A stretch of DNA of 64,000 nt from Marimonas lutisalis. GTDB taxonomy: Bacteria > Pseudomonadota > Alphaproteobacteria > Rhodobacterales > Rhodobacteraceae. The stretch's first letter is position 1. The number at the start of each line of letters is the position of its first letter. The position numbers were made by a program, and so were the translations under genes. The notes under the pieces were generated by a model, which saw only the letters and a program-made list of their open reading frames with translations, did not search any database and was not told the DNA's origin. This document shows positions 44,283 through 52,583 of the stretch, piece after piece. The stretch is from the NCBI RefSeq assembly GCF_005434965.1, contig NZ_SKCI01000004.1:1-64000 (forward strand). Direction: 5' to 3'.

Positions 44283-44413
44283 CGTTTCGGGATAGCGGCC
44301 GCCCCCGGCGATTTCGCCCCCCCCCCCGCGGGCTGCGGCTGCGTTTCCGTTTGAGTCGTCCCGCCAAATGGCGCAACGTTACCATGGGGGACGTTCCTTT
44401 GGAGAATACCAGA

Positions 44414-44809
44414 ATGATACATCGAAACCTCGCACTCTCTTGCCTGATCGGCGCATTTCCCCTCACCGCAACCGCCGATGCCTCGTCCGAATGTGGCGTG
44501 CGCTTTGGCAGCCAGGTCGAAATCGGGCGCTGCGTCGCCGAAATGGAAGAAACCGTCGACAAGACCGTCGAAATCATGCTCGGCTTCGCGATGACTGCAG
44601 CGCAAGATCTGGATCAGACAACCGGCCGCACCCTTTCCAAGCCGGCCTTGGAACAGGGCCAGGCCGCATGGTCTGCCTATCGGGATGCGCATTGCGAATT
44701 CGTCGGAACGACATTCGGTGGCGGTTCAGGAACCGGTATCGCGATCAGCTCGTGCCGCGTCGAACTGGGCCGGGCCCGGGCGGCTCAGCTGCTTCGCTAC
44801 GCGCAATAG
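44414..44809 (+). CDS. Secreted LprI-like (DUF1311) protein
   Basis: 131 residues starting MIHRNLALS at ATG 44414 (GGAG nine bases before). The signal peptide (LSCLIGAFPLTATADA) leads to an exported four-Cys domain: C27 and C40 early, C94 and C113 later. The central helix with ALEQGQAAWSAYRDAHCEF matches the DUF1311 core, in which WxxYRDxxC is typical. Members include lysozyme inhibitors of the LprI type and proteins of unknown role. It has its own promoter region after the fadJ terminator, including an unusual run of 11 C at 44317-44327. Convergent with the Hint gene. Confidence 0.82.
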   Translation: MIHRNLALSCLIGAFPLTATADASSECGVRFGSQVEIGRCVAEMEETVDKTVEIMLGFAMTAAQDLDQTTGRTLSKPALEQGQAAWSAYRDAHCEFVGTTFGGGSGTGIAISSCRVELGRARAAQLLRYAQ

Positions 44810-44852
44810 CCCGCCCCTGTTCCCGGCATCATATGCCGCCACCCAAAAACAA

Positions 44853-44883
44853 AAAGGGCGCGCCCCGGCGGCGCGCCCTTTTC
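44853..44883. terminator. Bidirectional intrinsic terminator
   Basis: AAAAGGGCGCGCC (44853-44865) pairs with GGCGCGCCCTTTT (44871-44883) around five bases. It serves both the LprI-like gene and the convergent Hint gene. Confidence 0.88.
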
Positions 44884-44906
44884 CGTCATGCTGCTCCCGT
44901 CCCGGA

Positions 44907-45611
44907 TCAGGCCGCGTCCACGAAGGTCGCGCCCTCCTCCTGAGCAGCATAACGGTCTTCCCGAAGGCACGCACTGCAGAGTTCGCGGTTATCCGCGCCT
45001 TGGACCAGGGCAACGGCACATGCCTCGGGAAGCATCTTGTAGGGACAAAGTCCGCTTGCCTCTTGCGCGGCAAGCTGTACCAGGTCCTGACCGGCCGGGC
45101 AGAAAAGCAGAGCGCCCTGCTCGGCAAAGATCACCTGGTCAATGTCGAAATGCACGCTGATCACGTCAATCGGATCATTGGGGTAGATGCGCTCGATCCC
45201 CGCGGTGCCCTCCAGTGCAGCCGCGGGGATCAGCGCAAAGGGATCACCATAGAGCTCTTCTGCCAGATCGCTTTCCAGCATCACGCCCTGGCGCGGCAGA
45301 AGCATCACCGGCTTGGCGTTTTCCAGAACGCCGGCCGGCACCATCAGCGGCCAGAACGCCTGCGGGCAGGAGCTCATGCCATCCCACAGGCGACGGCGGG
45401 TGATGCCTGCCACTTTCTGCAGACCGCCATCGAAGGTCAGAACCATGTCGCCCGCCTGCAGCGCGCCCACCTCGCGCCAGCCCATCGCGCTGGCCACGCG
45501 CGTGCTTGCAACGATGCCGCTCATCACGCCTGTTGCACCGCCGTCATATGCGCCCGTCGTCTCCATCATCCGGTCCGTCTTGCGGTGGTTGGCGGCTTTC
45601 CATCCAAACAT
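44907..45611 (-). CDS. Hint-domain protein (Hint_2 type)
   Basis: 234 residues starting MFGWKAANHR at ATG 45611 (GGGGAAG upstream). The domain begins GIVASTRVASAMGWREVGAL and continues QAGDMVLTFDGGLQKVAGI, the Hint start; later VMLLPRQGVMLES and HFDIDQVIFAEQGALLF are its usual ends. As in the protein at 19022, the first position, which should be Cys or Ser, is not recognisable (GIVAS), so self-splicing is doubtful. These short Hint proteins are widespread in Rhodobacteraceae, often with no known role. No signal peptide. It has a C-terminal Cys-containing tail. Confidence 0.8.
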   Translation of the reverse strand: MFGWKAANHRKTDRMMETTGAYDGGATGVMSGIVASTRVASAMGWREVGALQAGDMVLTFDGGLQKVAGITRRRLWDGMSSCPQAFWPLMVPAGVLENAKPVMLLPRQGVMLESDLAEELYGDPFALIPAAALEGTAGIERIYPNDPIDVISVHFDIDQVIFAEQGALLFCPAGQDLVQLAAQEASGLCPYKMLPEACAVALVQGADNRELCSACLREDRYAAQEEGATFVDAA

Positions 45612-45798
45612 GGTTTCTTCCCCAGGTTGTCCTTGTGCCGTTGGCAGGCGGCTTGATTGCAGCAATGGCCTCATTAGGGGTGATTCACGTGCCCACCCTT
45701 GGGCATGACCCGGGCGCAAATGTGGCATTGTTGCTTAAGTCGGGCCAATCCTGGTAACGCGCTGCAATTTCAAGTCAGACCGGAAACAATCAGGGGCA

Positions 45799-46446
45799 TC
45801 AATCGAAGCGATAGCCAAAGCGCGCGATGTCCGAAGAACAAATTTCGGCCAACTTCTGCGAATCGTTTTCGTTGTAATAGGACCGGTAATCACGGGCCCG
45901 CTCCGAGGTATTAGCAACCGGCAGGCTCAACTCGAATCCCAGGTGATCCCACAACCCTGAAGCATCCTCTTCGAAATGCTCCAGACGGATATAGAGGGCC
46001 GCACGCTCCTGCCCGCAGGCATCGCGCATGTAGGACGGATAGGGAAAATCCCGGAAAGACTGTGCAATCAGCGGATGATTCAGAAAGGCGCTGAATTCCA
46101 GCGTGCGGGCCAGTTGCACAGACGGGTGACCGAAACTCTGCCCACGCAGCCAGTGATAATAGCTCACCATCCTGTCCCACGGGTTTCGCACCAGCGTAAA
46201 GCAGAACATGTCCGCAATCTCTTCGGGCGTGACCAGCCCGTCGATATCGGCCAGTGTCGAATGCTTCCACAGCCGTCCCCGGGTCGCCGCTCCCTTCACC
46301 CGGCCGCGCCGCCGTATCGCCTTGGGCGTGTCCCCGATCAGGATGTCATCACGCATCGCGCGCTCCTCCAGCGCCAGCGCCATCGCGGTGCCGCCGGTCT
46401 TGGGGATATGCACGAAGATATAATTGCGCCCGCGCGAAATGATCAT
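45799..46446 (-). CDS. Sulfotransferase family 2-like protein
   Basis: 215 residues starting MIISRGRNYIFVHIPKTGG. HIPKTGGTA is the 5'-phosphosulfate-binding loop for PAPS and LVRNPWDRMVSYYHW the 3'-phosphate-binding site, both complete. The family moves sulfate from PAPS to hydroxyl groups, often of sugars in surface polysaccharides or exported carbohydrate. No polysaccharide genes are adjacent, so the acceptor is unknown. It is a single-gene unit, divergent from the VOC gene at 46628. Confidence 0.88.
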   Translation of the reverse strand: MIISRGRNYIFVHIPKTGGTAMALALEERAMRDDILIGDTPKAIRRRGRVKGAATRGRLWKHSTLADIDGLVTPEEIADMFCFTLVRNPWDRMVSYYHWLRGQSFGHPSVQLARTLEFSAFLNHPLIAQSFRDFPYPSYMRDACGQERAALYIRLEHFEEDASGLWDHLGFELSLPVANTSERARDYRSYYNENDSQKLAEICSSDIARFGYRFD

Positions 46447-46627
46447 GCGCGCACGCTACCCTCTCGCAGGCGCCTGCGTAAGCCCCCTGGGCCTCGGCGC
46501 CGCACTTGGCCCCGTGCCGGCTTCTGGCGTCGACAAAGGCGCGCTTATTGAGCCGATTTCCCTGCTGCCTTATAGAAACGCGATACTCTCGCCTGCATGG
46601 CCAAACGTCCGGAAAGAAACACGACGC

Positions 46628-47044
46628 ATGATTGCCTATGTCACAGTCGGCGCGGATGACATCACGCGCGCGAAACGGTTTTATTCCGCGTTCCTGCCAG
46701 CCCTCGGCTACGAACTGGAGGAAGGCCCTGCGGGACTGAGCTACGCGCTGCCCGTTGAGCCCGGACAGTCTTCTGTTCTGCCTGACTTCTACGTCAAACC
46801 CACCTTCGATGGACGTCCGGCCTCGGCTGGCAACGGCTCCATGGTCGCCTTCGAGGCGCGCAATCAAAAGCAGGTCCGCGATCTTCACGCCGCAGCCCTT
46901 GCCGCCGGCGGCGCCGACGAGGGCCAGCCCGGCTTTCGAGCCTCTTATGGACCTCATTTCTACGTTGGCTACCTTCGCGATCCGCAAGGCAACAAGATCG
47001 CCCTCTTTTCCAGCGATCCGAACGAACCAGGACGTGACGGCTAG
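46628..47044 (+). CDS. VOC-family (glyoxalase-like) protein
   Basis: 138 residues starting MIAYVTVGADD at ATG 46628. The two beta-alpha-beta-beta-beta units of the vicinal oxygen chelate fold are visible: VTVGADDITRAKRFYSAFLP with LGYELEEGP, then VAFEARNQKQVRDLHAAALA and HFYVGYLRDPQGNKIALF. The metal ligands would be in the second unit (His in GPHFYVGY). This subgroup has no known substrate. A longer frame from 46424 has no start support. The gene is divergent from the sulfotransferase and convergent with the DMT transporter. Confidence 0.85.
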   Translation: MIAYVTVGADDITRAKRFYSAFLPALGYELEEGPAGLSYALPVEPGQSSVLPDFYVKPTFDGRPASAGNGSMVAFEARNQKQVRDLHAAALAAGGADEGQPGFRASYGPHFYVGYLRDPQGNKIALFSSDPNEPGRDG

Positions 47045-47127
47045 CACAGGTTACACGGGCGGCCAAAACCTTCGCGTCTTGCAGAAGGCCCGAAAGATGG
47101 GCGCGAACCTGCCAAACCTGCCCGTCC

Positions 47128-48033
47128 CTACTTCGACCGCACCGTTATGATGGCGCCCGCCCCCGCGATCATCGCCGCGCCGGCCATCTGCCACGGGCCC
47201 ATCTGCTGGCCGAACCACAACCAGCCGAACAGGGGGCCAAAGATCATCACTGCGTATTCGAACACCGAAACATAGGACGCCTCTGACCACTGGTAGGCCC
47301 GGATGATCCCGAATACCCCCACGACCGAGCCCACGCATTGCAAGAGCAGCCAGCCGTAGATGTCATCGAACGGCCAAACCCAGCCGCGGGTAACGAAACC
47401 CAGCGCGCCCTCGGCCTCGCCCAGGCCAAGCCCGGCAATTATCGCCAGCCCGATCACACCCATCGCGCCCTGCATACCCATCACGCCGGTCAGCATCGCC
47501 ACCGTGCTTTCGCGCGCGCACCACGCCCGCGTGGCAATCGCCCCCAGGGCATAGAAAAACCCGCCCAGCATCGGCACCAGGCTGCCCCAGGTCACGTTGG
47601 CCGGGTCGAACTCCAGCACGATCAACGCGCCGGCAAACCCCATCACCACGGCCAGTATGCGCCACGGCCCGATCTTCTGGCGCAGGACCACCGCACTGAT
47701 CACCAGCACGAAGATGGGCGAGGTAAAAAGCCCCGCCAGCGCCTGCGCTATCGGCATCACCGTCAGGGCCGAGAAATAGATCAGCATCGCCAGCGCCACC
47801 ATGAAACTGCGCGCCGCCACCGCCCACAGGCGCGCGGGCCGCATCGTGCCCATCCCGCCCAGCGCCATCAGCCACAACAGCGGCAGCGCCAGCGCGAACC
47901 GGACAACGTAGAACTGCCACAGACCGATCGTGCCGCCGATCACGGCGACGAAATTGTCGATCACCCCGATCACCAGCATCGCCGCCAGCATCGAAACCGC
48001 TGCCGCCACCGGACGTGTCTCTGCCTGGTGCAT
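47128..48033 (-). CDS. EamA/DMT-family transporter
   Basis: 301 residues starting MHQAETRPVA, with ten hydrophobic helices in two EamA repeats. The first repeat starts SMLAAMLVIGVIDNFVA and the second near FYALGAIATRAWCARES. Such proteins export amino acids, nucleotide sugars or other metabolites and are hard to assign. It is divergent from the acyl-CoA synthetase gene, so a joint promoter region lies at 48034-48129. No other transport subunit is needed. Confidence 0.9.
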   Translation of the reverse strand: MHQAETRPVAAAVSMLAAMLVIGVIDNFVAVIGGTIGLWQFYVVRFALALPLLWLMALGGMGTMRPARLWAVAARSFMVALAMLIYFSALTVMPIAQALAGLFTSPIFVLVISAVVLRQKIGPWRILAVVMGFAGALIVLEFDPANVTWGSLVPMLGGFFYALGAIATRAWCARESTVAMLTGVMGMQGAMGVIGLAIIAGLGLGEAEGALGFVTRGWVWPFDDIYGWLLLQCVGSVVGVFGIIRAYQWSEASYVSVFEYAVMIFGPLFGWLWFGQQMGPWQMAGAAMIAGAGAIITVRSK

Positions 48034-48129
48034 TTTGTCCCTTCGCCGTCTTTGGCTTCTTCCAAACCCCGTCCGCGCACAATAATCTGTCCCGAAACCG
48101 ACATGTCACGGGAATCAGGAGGGGAACCC

Positions 48130-49764
48130 ATGGGTTGGCTAAGCGATGAAACCGGTCTGGAAAAGAATGCCGCGAATTACGTGCCACTGACGCCGCTGTC
48201 GCACCTGCGCCGCGCGCGCGATATTTTCCCCGACCACCCCGCCGTGGTCTACGGCACCCATCGCAAAACCTATGCCGAGTATTACGAGCGCTGCACGCGG
48301 CTCGCCTCGGCGCTGGCTGGGCTGGGCGTCGCTCCCGGCGATGTCGTCGCCACCGTCATCCCCAACCTGCCCGCCCATGCCGAAGCGCATTTCGGCGTGC
48401 CCGCCTGCGGCGCGATCCTCAATGCCATCAACACCCGACTCGATATCGGCACCGTGTCCTATATTCTGGGCCATGGCGGCGCCAAGGTGGTGCTCGTGGA
48501 TACCGCGCACCTGCCGCTGGTGATGGATGCCATCGGCGAAATGGAGGGCCCGGCGCCCAAGGTGATCGAGGTCGCCGACCCCCAGGCCGGCTTCCCCGCC
48601 ACCGGCGCCCACATGGAATACGAGGAACTGCTGGCCTCGGGCGATCCTGCATTCGACTGGATCATGCCCGAGGATGAATGGGAATCCATCGCGCTCAACT
48701 ACACCTCGGGCACCACCGGCCGACCCAAGGGCGTGGTCTATCACCATCGCGGCGCCTGCCTGAACACCTATGGCCAGGTGGTCGCCTGGCGCATGGTGCT
48801 GCACCCGAAATACCTCACCATCGTGCCGCTCTTTCACTGCAACGGCTGGTGCCACACCTGGATGATGCCGCTCCTGGGCGGCACGGTCGTCTGCTGCCGC
48901 GACATCACGGCGAAGAACATCTATGACGCCATCGCCGACGAAGGCGTCACCCATTTCGGTGGCGCGCCCATCGTTCTGAACTCCATCGTCAACGCCCGCG
49001 ATGACGAACGCCGCGAATTCGACCACATCGTCGAGGTCTTCACCGCCGGCGCGCCCCCGCCCGCCGCCACCCTGCGCGCGATCGAGCCATTGGGCTTCAA
49101 CGTCACCCAGGTCTATGGCCTTACTGAGACTTACGGGCCGGCCACCGAATGCACCTGGAACTCCGACTGGGACGACCTGCCCGACGAAAAACGCTACGAG
49201 ATCAAGGCCCGCACCGGTGTGATGATGCCGATGATCGAGGAAAACACCGTCATGGACCCCGACACCATGACCCAGGTGCCGATGGACAGCGCCACCCAGG
49301 GTGAGATCATGTATCGCGGCAACGGCGTAATGAAGGGCTACCTGAAGAACCCCGAGGCGACGGCCGAAGCGTTCAAAGGTGGCTATTTCCACACCGGCGA
49401 TCTCGCCATCCAGCATCCCGACACCTACATGAAAATCCTCGATCGCTCGAAGGACATCATCATTTCCGGCGGCGAGAACGTCAGCTCCGTCGAGGTCGAA
49501 GGCGTGCTGATGATGCACCCCGCCGTGTCGCTCTGCGCCGTGGTGGCCAAGCCCGACGAGAAATGGGGCGAAGTGCCCTGCGCCTTCGTCGAGTTGAAGG
49601 ACGGTGCCCAGGCGACCGAGGAAGACCTCATCAAATTCGCCCGTACCAAGCTCGCCGGCTTCAAGACGCCCAAGCAGGTTCTCTTCCAGGAACTGCCCAA
49701 GACCTCGACCGGCAAGATCCAGAAATTCGAATTGCGCAAGGAATTGACTGGCGGGGCGGGTTGA
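48130..49764 (+). CDS. Fatty-acyl/medium-chain acyl-CoA synthetase (DmdB-like possible)
   Basis: 544 residues starting MGWLSDETGLEK at ATG 48130, behind CAGGAGGGGAACCC. The AMP-binding signature is LNYTSGTTGRPKGVVYHHRG near 190. The adenylate-forming core continues with QVYGLTETYGPATE, GYFHTGDLAIQHPDTYMKIL and DIIISGGENVSSVE, with the catalytic Lys near the C-terminus in PKTSTGKIQKFEL. It joins a carboxylate to CoA through an acyl-AMP. This group contains DmdB (methylmercaptopropionate-CoA ligase), but also many general acyl-CoA ligases; sequence alone does not settle which. Confidence 0.92.
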   Translation: MGWLSDETGLEKNAANYVPLTPLSHLRRARDIFPDHPAVVYGTHRKTYAEYYERCTRLASALAGLGVAPGDVVATVIPNLPAHAEAHFGVPACGAILNAINTRLDIGTVSYILGHGGAKVVLVDTAHLPLVMDAIGEMEGPAPKVIEVADPQAGFPATGAHMEYEELLASGDPAFDWIMPEDEWESIALNYTSGTTGRPKGVVYHHRGACLNTYGQVVAWRMVLHPKYLTIVPLFHCNGWCHTWMMPLLGGTVVCCRDITAKNIYDAIADEGVTHFGGAPIVLNSIVNARDDERREFDHIVEVFTAGAPPPAATLRAIEPLGFNVTQVYGLTETYGPATECTWNSDWDDLPDEKRYEIKARTGVMMPMIEENTVMDPDTMTQVPMDSATQGEIMYRGNGVMKGYLKNPEATAEAFKGGYFHTGDLAIQHPDTYMKILDRSKDIIISGGENVSSVEVEGVLMMHPAVSLCAVVAKPDEKWGEVPCAFVELKDGAQATEEDLIKFARTKLAGFKTPKQVLFQELPKTSTGKIQKFELRKELTGGAG

Positions 49765-50069
49765 CGCGCGAGAGCGACACCCGCCCTTACGGTCCCGAAT
49801 GACGCGCTGCCAACCGAATTGTGCGCCAATTCCGGCTCTGCGGAAGATCGCGCTCGTCGCACATACCGAACCTTTTTGGACATCCACGATACTTTTCCAC
49901 GAGGTGCTTTGTCGTTTGCACTTGAAGTGGCGCCGGTGGCTCACTACCTAAGTTAAGCAAAGCATCTTCTTTCGACCTTCTGTTTCCTAACGGCCTCAGT
50001 TGATCTTACGACGACACTGAGCCGGGCCGTCGCATTGTGTGGACGGCGAATAATCTAGGAGACAACACG
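49765..50069. other. Leader and promoter region of the cold-shock gene
   Basis: 305 bases without a gene. Long untranslated leaders are typical of csp genes and regulate translation at low temperature, so part of this stretch is probably transcribed. No other structure is recognised. Confidence 0.5.
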
Positions 50070-50276
50070 ATGGCCAATGGCACCGTGAAATGGTTCAATT
50101 CCCAAAAAGGCTTCGGCTTTATCGCACCTGAGCAAGGCTCGAAGGACGTCTTCGTTCATGTTTCGGCGCTCGAACGCTCGGGTATCCGGCAGCTGGACGA
50201 TGGCCAGGCCGTCACTTTCGATATCGAAAGTGGCCGGGACGGCCGCGAATCCGCGACCAATCTCGCACTGGCGTAA
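50070..50276 (+). CDS. cspA: Cold-shock protein, CspA family
   Basis: 68 residues, the usual size. RNP1 (KGFGFI) and RNP2 (DVFVHVSAL) RNA-binding motifs are complete, after the standard [10 protein letters not shown] start. It binds single-stranded nucleic acids and prevents RNA hairpins at low temperature. The ATG at 50070 follows CTAGGAGACAACACG. The 300-base gap upstream suggests the long leader typical of csp genes. A terminator follows at 50299. Confidence 0.97.
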   Translation: MANGTVKWFNSQKGFGFIAPEQGSKDVFVHVSALERSGIRQLDDGQAVTFDIESGRDGRESATNLALA

Positions 50277-50298
50277 GCCTGCGACGAACCGAAAAACG

Positions 50299-50334
50299 AG
50301 GCGGGGCGGCCTATGGTTTGGCCCCGCCTTTTCA
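50299..50334 (+). terminator. Intrinsic terminator after cspA
   Basis: AGGCGGGGC (50299-50307) pairs with GCCCCGCCT (50321-50329), followed by T-rich TTTTC. Inner bases GGCC/GGCC can extend the stem. Confidence 0.85.
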
Positions 50335-50396
50335 AAAACTCGAATACGACTCTCTGTTCTTCAGGGATTCACACACAAATATTATCGGAAAATAAC

Positions 50397-50669
50397 TTGA
50401 TAGAAACAAACTGGGGAAATCCCATCACTCTCGTCGTGTCACAGCAGGGTGAAACGCAAAAAATCGGCACGATCGAGCAGGCGTTTTACTGGCTCCGCAA
50501 GAAATGGCCGGTCGCAGACCATAACCGCGATCTCGCAATCGACTACGTTGATGCCGCGATGCATTGCATGGTCACCGTAGGCGCAGCCCGCAAAGCTTTT
50601 CTCGCCGCGGCTAAGACTGCTGGATTCATGCTTGGTGACAACACCACCGAAATGTCTACCGCTCGCTGA
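50397..50669 (+). CDS. DUF982 family protein, 90 aa
   Basis: A TTG start at 50397 preceded by CGGAAAATAAC; the upstream frame from 50313 overlaps the terminator and is rejected. The product carries the DUF982 pattern: an early strand NPITLVV, then IGTIEQAFYWLRKKWP and YVDAAMHCMVTVGAARKAFLAA. The function of the family is unknown; it is small, soluble and frequent in Rhizobiales and Rhodobacterales. It is followed by another small gene at 50805, possibly in one unit. Confidence 0.75.
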   Translation: MIETNWGNPITLVVSQQGETQKIGTIEQAFYWLRKKWPVADHNRDLAIDYVDAAMHCMVTVGAARKAFLAAAKTAGFMLGDNTTEMSTAR

Positions 50670-50804
50670 ACCACAACGATCGATATCGGTCTTGAGAACA
50701 GTCGATGCGAGTGCGTCCGGACCAGAAAGGTTTTGTGGTCTCTGAAAAAACTTTCAGCTCCCTGCCGAAGTCCCGATCATCCACTCCCGAGAGGATCTTT
50801 AGAG

Positions 50805-51026
50805 ATGAAAAAACTTACGAAAAACAAGTCGTCCAAGGCCGAAAATCTCCGTGCGGAAACTGTTATCGATCGGTCCACACGTGTCTCTAAACAGATACTC
50901 CAGGACGAGGCCGAACAGCGCGAACTCAAGACAGAACGTCTTCGCAAGGCGCGTCTCGAAAAAGAATCCGGTTTCTCGGGCAAAGAGCCGAAAGCAACTT
51001 CAAAAGGAATGCACGGGAAATCTTGA
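50805..51026 (+). CDS. Small basic coiled-coil protein, 73 aa
   Basis: ATG 50805 follows GAGAGGATCTTTAG. The 73-residue protein is strongly charged: KKLTKNKSSKAENLRAE, then QILQDEAEQRELKTERLRKA, a likely long helix, and a basic tail ending GKS. No domain recognised. Highly charged small helical proteins of this kind may bind nucleic acids, but this is inference. A GC-rich hairpin terminator lies at 51101. Confidence 0.55.
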   Translation: MKKLTKNKSSKAENLRAETVIDRSTRVSKQILQDEAEQRELKTERLRKARLEKESGFSGKEPKATSKGMHGKS

Positions 51027-51100
51027 TACAGGTGCGCAACCGCATCCGGTTCAAACATCAAGGCGCTTTCTCGACAAGCTTTTCCACCGAAGAAAAACGG

Positions 51101-51122
51101 GGGCGGCAGTGCCGCCCTTTTG
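51101..51122. terminator. Intrinsic terminator
   Basis: GGGCGGC (51101-51107) pairs with GCCGCCC (51111-51117), then TTTT. An A-rich run before the stem means it can act in both directions. Confidence 0.75.
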
Positions 51123-51233
51123 TATTTGCCAAACGTAGAAGAGACCGTCTTGGGATCGGAGCGGGCACAGGCGTCCTGCGACTGACCTGGCGAAAACCCC
51201 TGCGACCACCTGACCCTTGCAAAACGACATAAT

Positions 51234-51249
51234 ATTCCATAAATGGAAT
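51234..51249. promoter_or_regulatory. ATTC-N8-GAAT palindrome, probable SqrR/BigR-type operator
   Basis: ATTCCATAAATGGAAT is a perfect inverted repeat (7-base arms, 2-base centre) 35 bases before the DUF2892 gene. It fits the ATTC-N8-GAAT site reported for the sulfide-responsive ArsR-family repressor SqrR of Rhodobacter and its relatives. The regulator gene is not in the window. The role is inferred from the match and position. Confidence 0.7.
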
Positions 51250-51284
51250 GTAATAGTAGATTCCGTTCTGAAAGGACCGCAACA

Positions 51285-51476
51285 ATGACCGTCAACCAAG
51301 CCGTCATGGCCTTCGCAGGCTTCATGGTAATTCTCTCGGTGCTGCTCACCTATTTCGTGCACCCGCTCTTTGTCTGGCTCACCGTCTTCGTCGGCGCCAA
51401 TCTGTTCCAGACCGCGTTCACCGGCCTTTGCCCGGCTGCCTGGGCCTTCCGCAAGATGGGCTTCAAAGCGGCCTAA
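51285..51476 (+). CDS. DUF2892 / YgaP-type membrane protein
   Basis: 63 residues. The pattern VNQAVMAFAGFMVILSVLLT, YFVHPLFVWLTVFVGANLFQ, then TAFTGLCPAAWAFRKMGF is the DUF2892 domain: two membrane helices and a conserved GLCP motif whose Cys faces the membrane. In other bacteria this domain forms the membrane end of the rhodanese YgaP and is encoded beside persulfide genes. The palindrome at 51234, with a sulfide-repressor consensus, supports a role in sulfur or persulfide stress. The ATG follows AAAGGACCGCAACA. Confidence 0.82.
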   Translation: MTVNQAVMAFAGFMVILSVLLTYFVHPLFVWLTVFVGANLFQTAFTGLCPAAWAFRKMGFKAA

Positions 51477-51557
51477 GCGCCCGGCGACGCTCAGGAATTG
51501 CCCGTCCGGGCCTGCCCGTGCTATCGTTTCCCGAAACGAGGCAGAGCAGGCCCGCAC

Positions 51558-52583
51558 ATGACAGCACTCAGCGCATATGACCGGCTCGAGGCCACCGGCC
51601 TCTGGCGTGCGTCCCCCGATGCCCAGCGGCGCGAGGTCATCGTGTCGATCGGCGAGGCGACGCTGACAATCTCCGACCAGAATGACCAGGCACTGGCGCA
51701 CTGGTCCATTCCCGCCGTGGCCCGCGCGAACCCGGGCCAGCATCCGGCCGTCTTCCATCCCGATGGCGATCCCGGCGAAACGTTGGAGCTGCCCGAAACC
51801 GAAGCCGACATGGTCGCCGCGATCGAGAAACTGCGCAGCGCCGTCGAGCGTGCCCGCCCCCACCCGGGCCGGCTGCGCCTGGTCAGTTTCGTGCTGACGA
51901 TCCTCGCCGTGCTCGCGCTCGGCATCTTCTGGCTGCCCGGCGCACTGCGCGATCACACCGTCTCCGTCGTCCCCGACGTCAAACGCCAGGAAATAGGCGA
52001 GGCGCTTCTTGCCAAGATCCGCCGCGTCGCCGGCGCGCCCTGCAATGATGCCCAGGCGATGCCCGCGCTCGCACACCTCTCCTCGCGTCTGCCCGGACCG
52101 CAGGGCGCCGCCCGCCTCGTCGCGCTGCGCAGCGGCGTGGCCGAGGCCACGCACCTGCCCGGCCAAATCATCCTTTTGAACCGTGCGCTTTTCGAGGATT
52201 ACGAGGAACCCGACGTCGCCGCGGGATTCGTCATCGCCGAACACCTGCGCGCCCAGATCAAGGATCCGCTGCGCCGCCTGCTCGAAGCCGAGGGCTTCAT
52301 GGCCAGCCTGCGCCTGCTCACCACGGGCGAACTGACCGACGCGATCCTGCAGGACTATTCCGAGAAACTGCTCACCGAACCGCCCGCAGCACTCTCAGAT
52401 GAAACTCTGCTGGCGGGGTTTCAGGCCTGGTCGGTGCGCGCCCGGCCCTATGCCTATGCGCTCGATGTCACCGGCGAAACCACCCTCGGCCTGATCGAGG
52501 CCGATCCCTTTGCCGCCAGCACCCCCGATCCGCTGATTTCCGACGCCGACTGGCTGCGTCTTCAGGGCATCTGCGGCGGCTGA
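51558..52583 (+). CDS. Membrane protein with a degenerate M48-like peptidase domain
   Basis: 341 residues starting MTALSAYDRLEATG. An N-terminal cytoplasmic part (residues about 1-115, with VSIGEATLTISDQNDQALAH) is followed by one membrane helix (LVSFVLTILAVLALGIFWL) and a larger outer domain. In that domain LPGQIILLNRALFED and DVAAGFVIAEHLRAQIKDPL line up with M48 metallopeptidases (LPGGxxxVNxGLL ... HExxH). But the zinc motif HExxH reads AEHLRA here, so it is not an active protease of that type. It could bind peptides or another subunit. Its stop overlaps the convergent LuxR gene by 22 bases. Confidence 0.6.
   Translation: MTALSAYDRLEATGLWRASPDAQRREVIVSIGEATLTISDQNDQALAHWSIPAVARANPGQHPAVFHPDGDPGETLELPETEADMVAAIEKLRSAVERARPHPGRLRLVSFVLTILAVLALGIFWLPGALRDHTVSVVPDVKRQEIGEALLAKIRRVAGAPCNDAQAMPALAHLSSRLPGPQGAARLVALRSGVAEATHLPGQIILLNRALFEDYEEPDVAAGFVIAEHLRAQIKDPLRRLLEAEGFMASLRLLTTGELTDAILQDYSEKLLTEPPAALSDETLLAGFQAWSVRARPYAYALDVTGETTLGLIEADPFAASTPDPLISDADWLRLQGICGG

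Noticed and set aside
41933-44692. A 919-codon minus frame opposite fadJ
   Set aside because: Antisense shadow produced by high GC codon bias; no recognisable domain.
47338-48129. N-terminal extension of the acyl-CoA synthetase
   Set aside because: It is antisense to the DMT transporter, rich in Arg/His/Gln, and the ATG at 48130 has a strong ribosome binding site and a normal family N-terminus.
36215-49764. Firm assignment of dmdC (36215) and dmdB (48130)
   Set aside because: The families also contain general fatty-acyl enzymes, the two genes are far apart, and no dmdA or dmdD is visible; kept only as a possibility.
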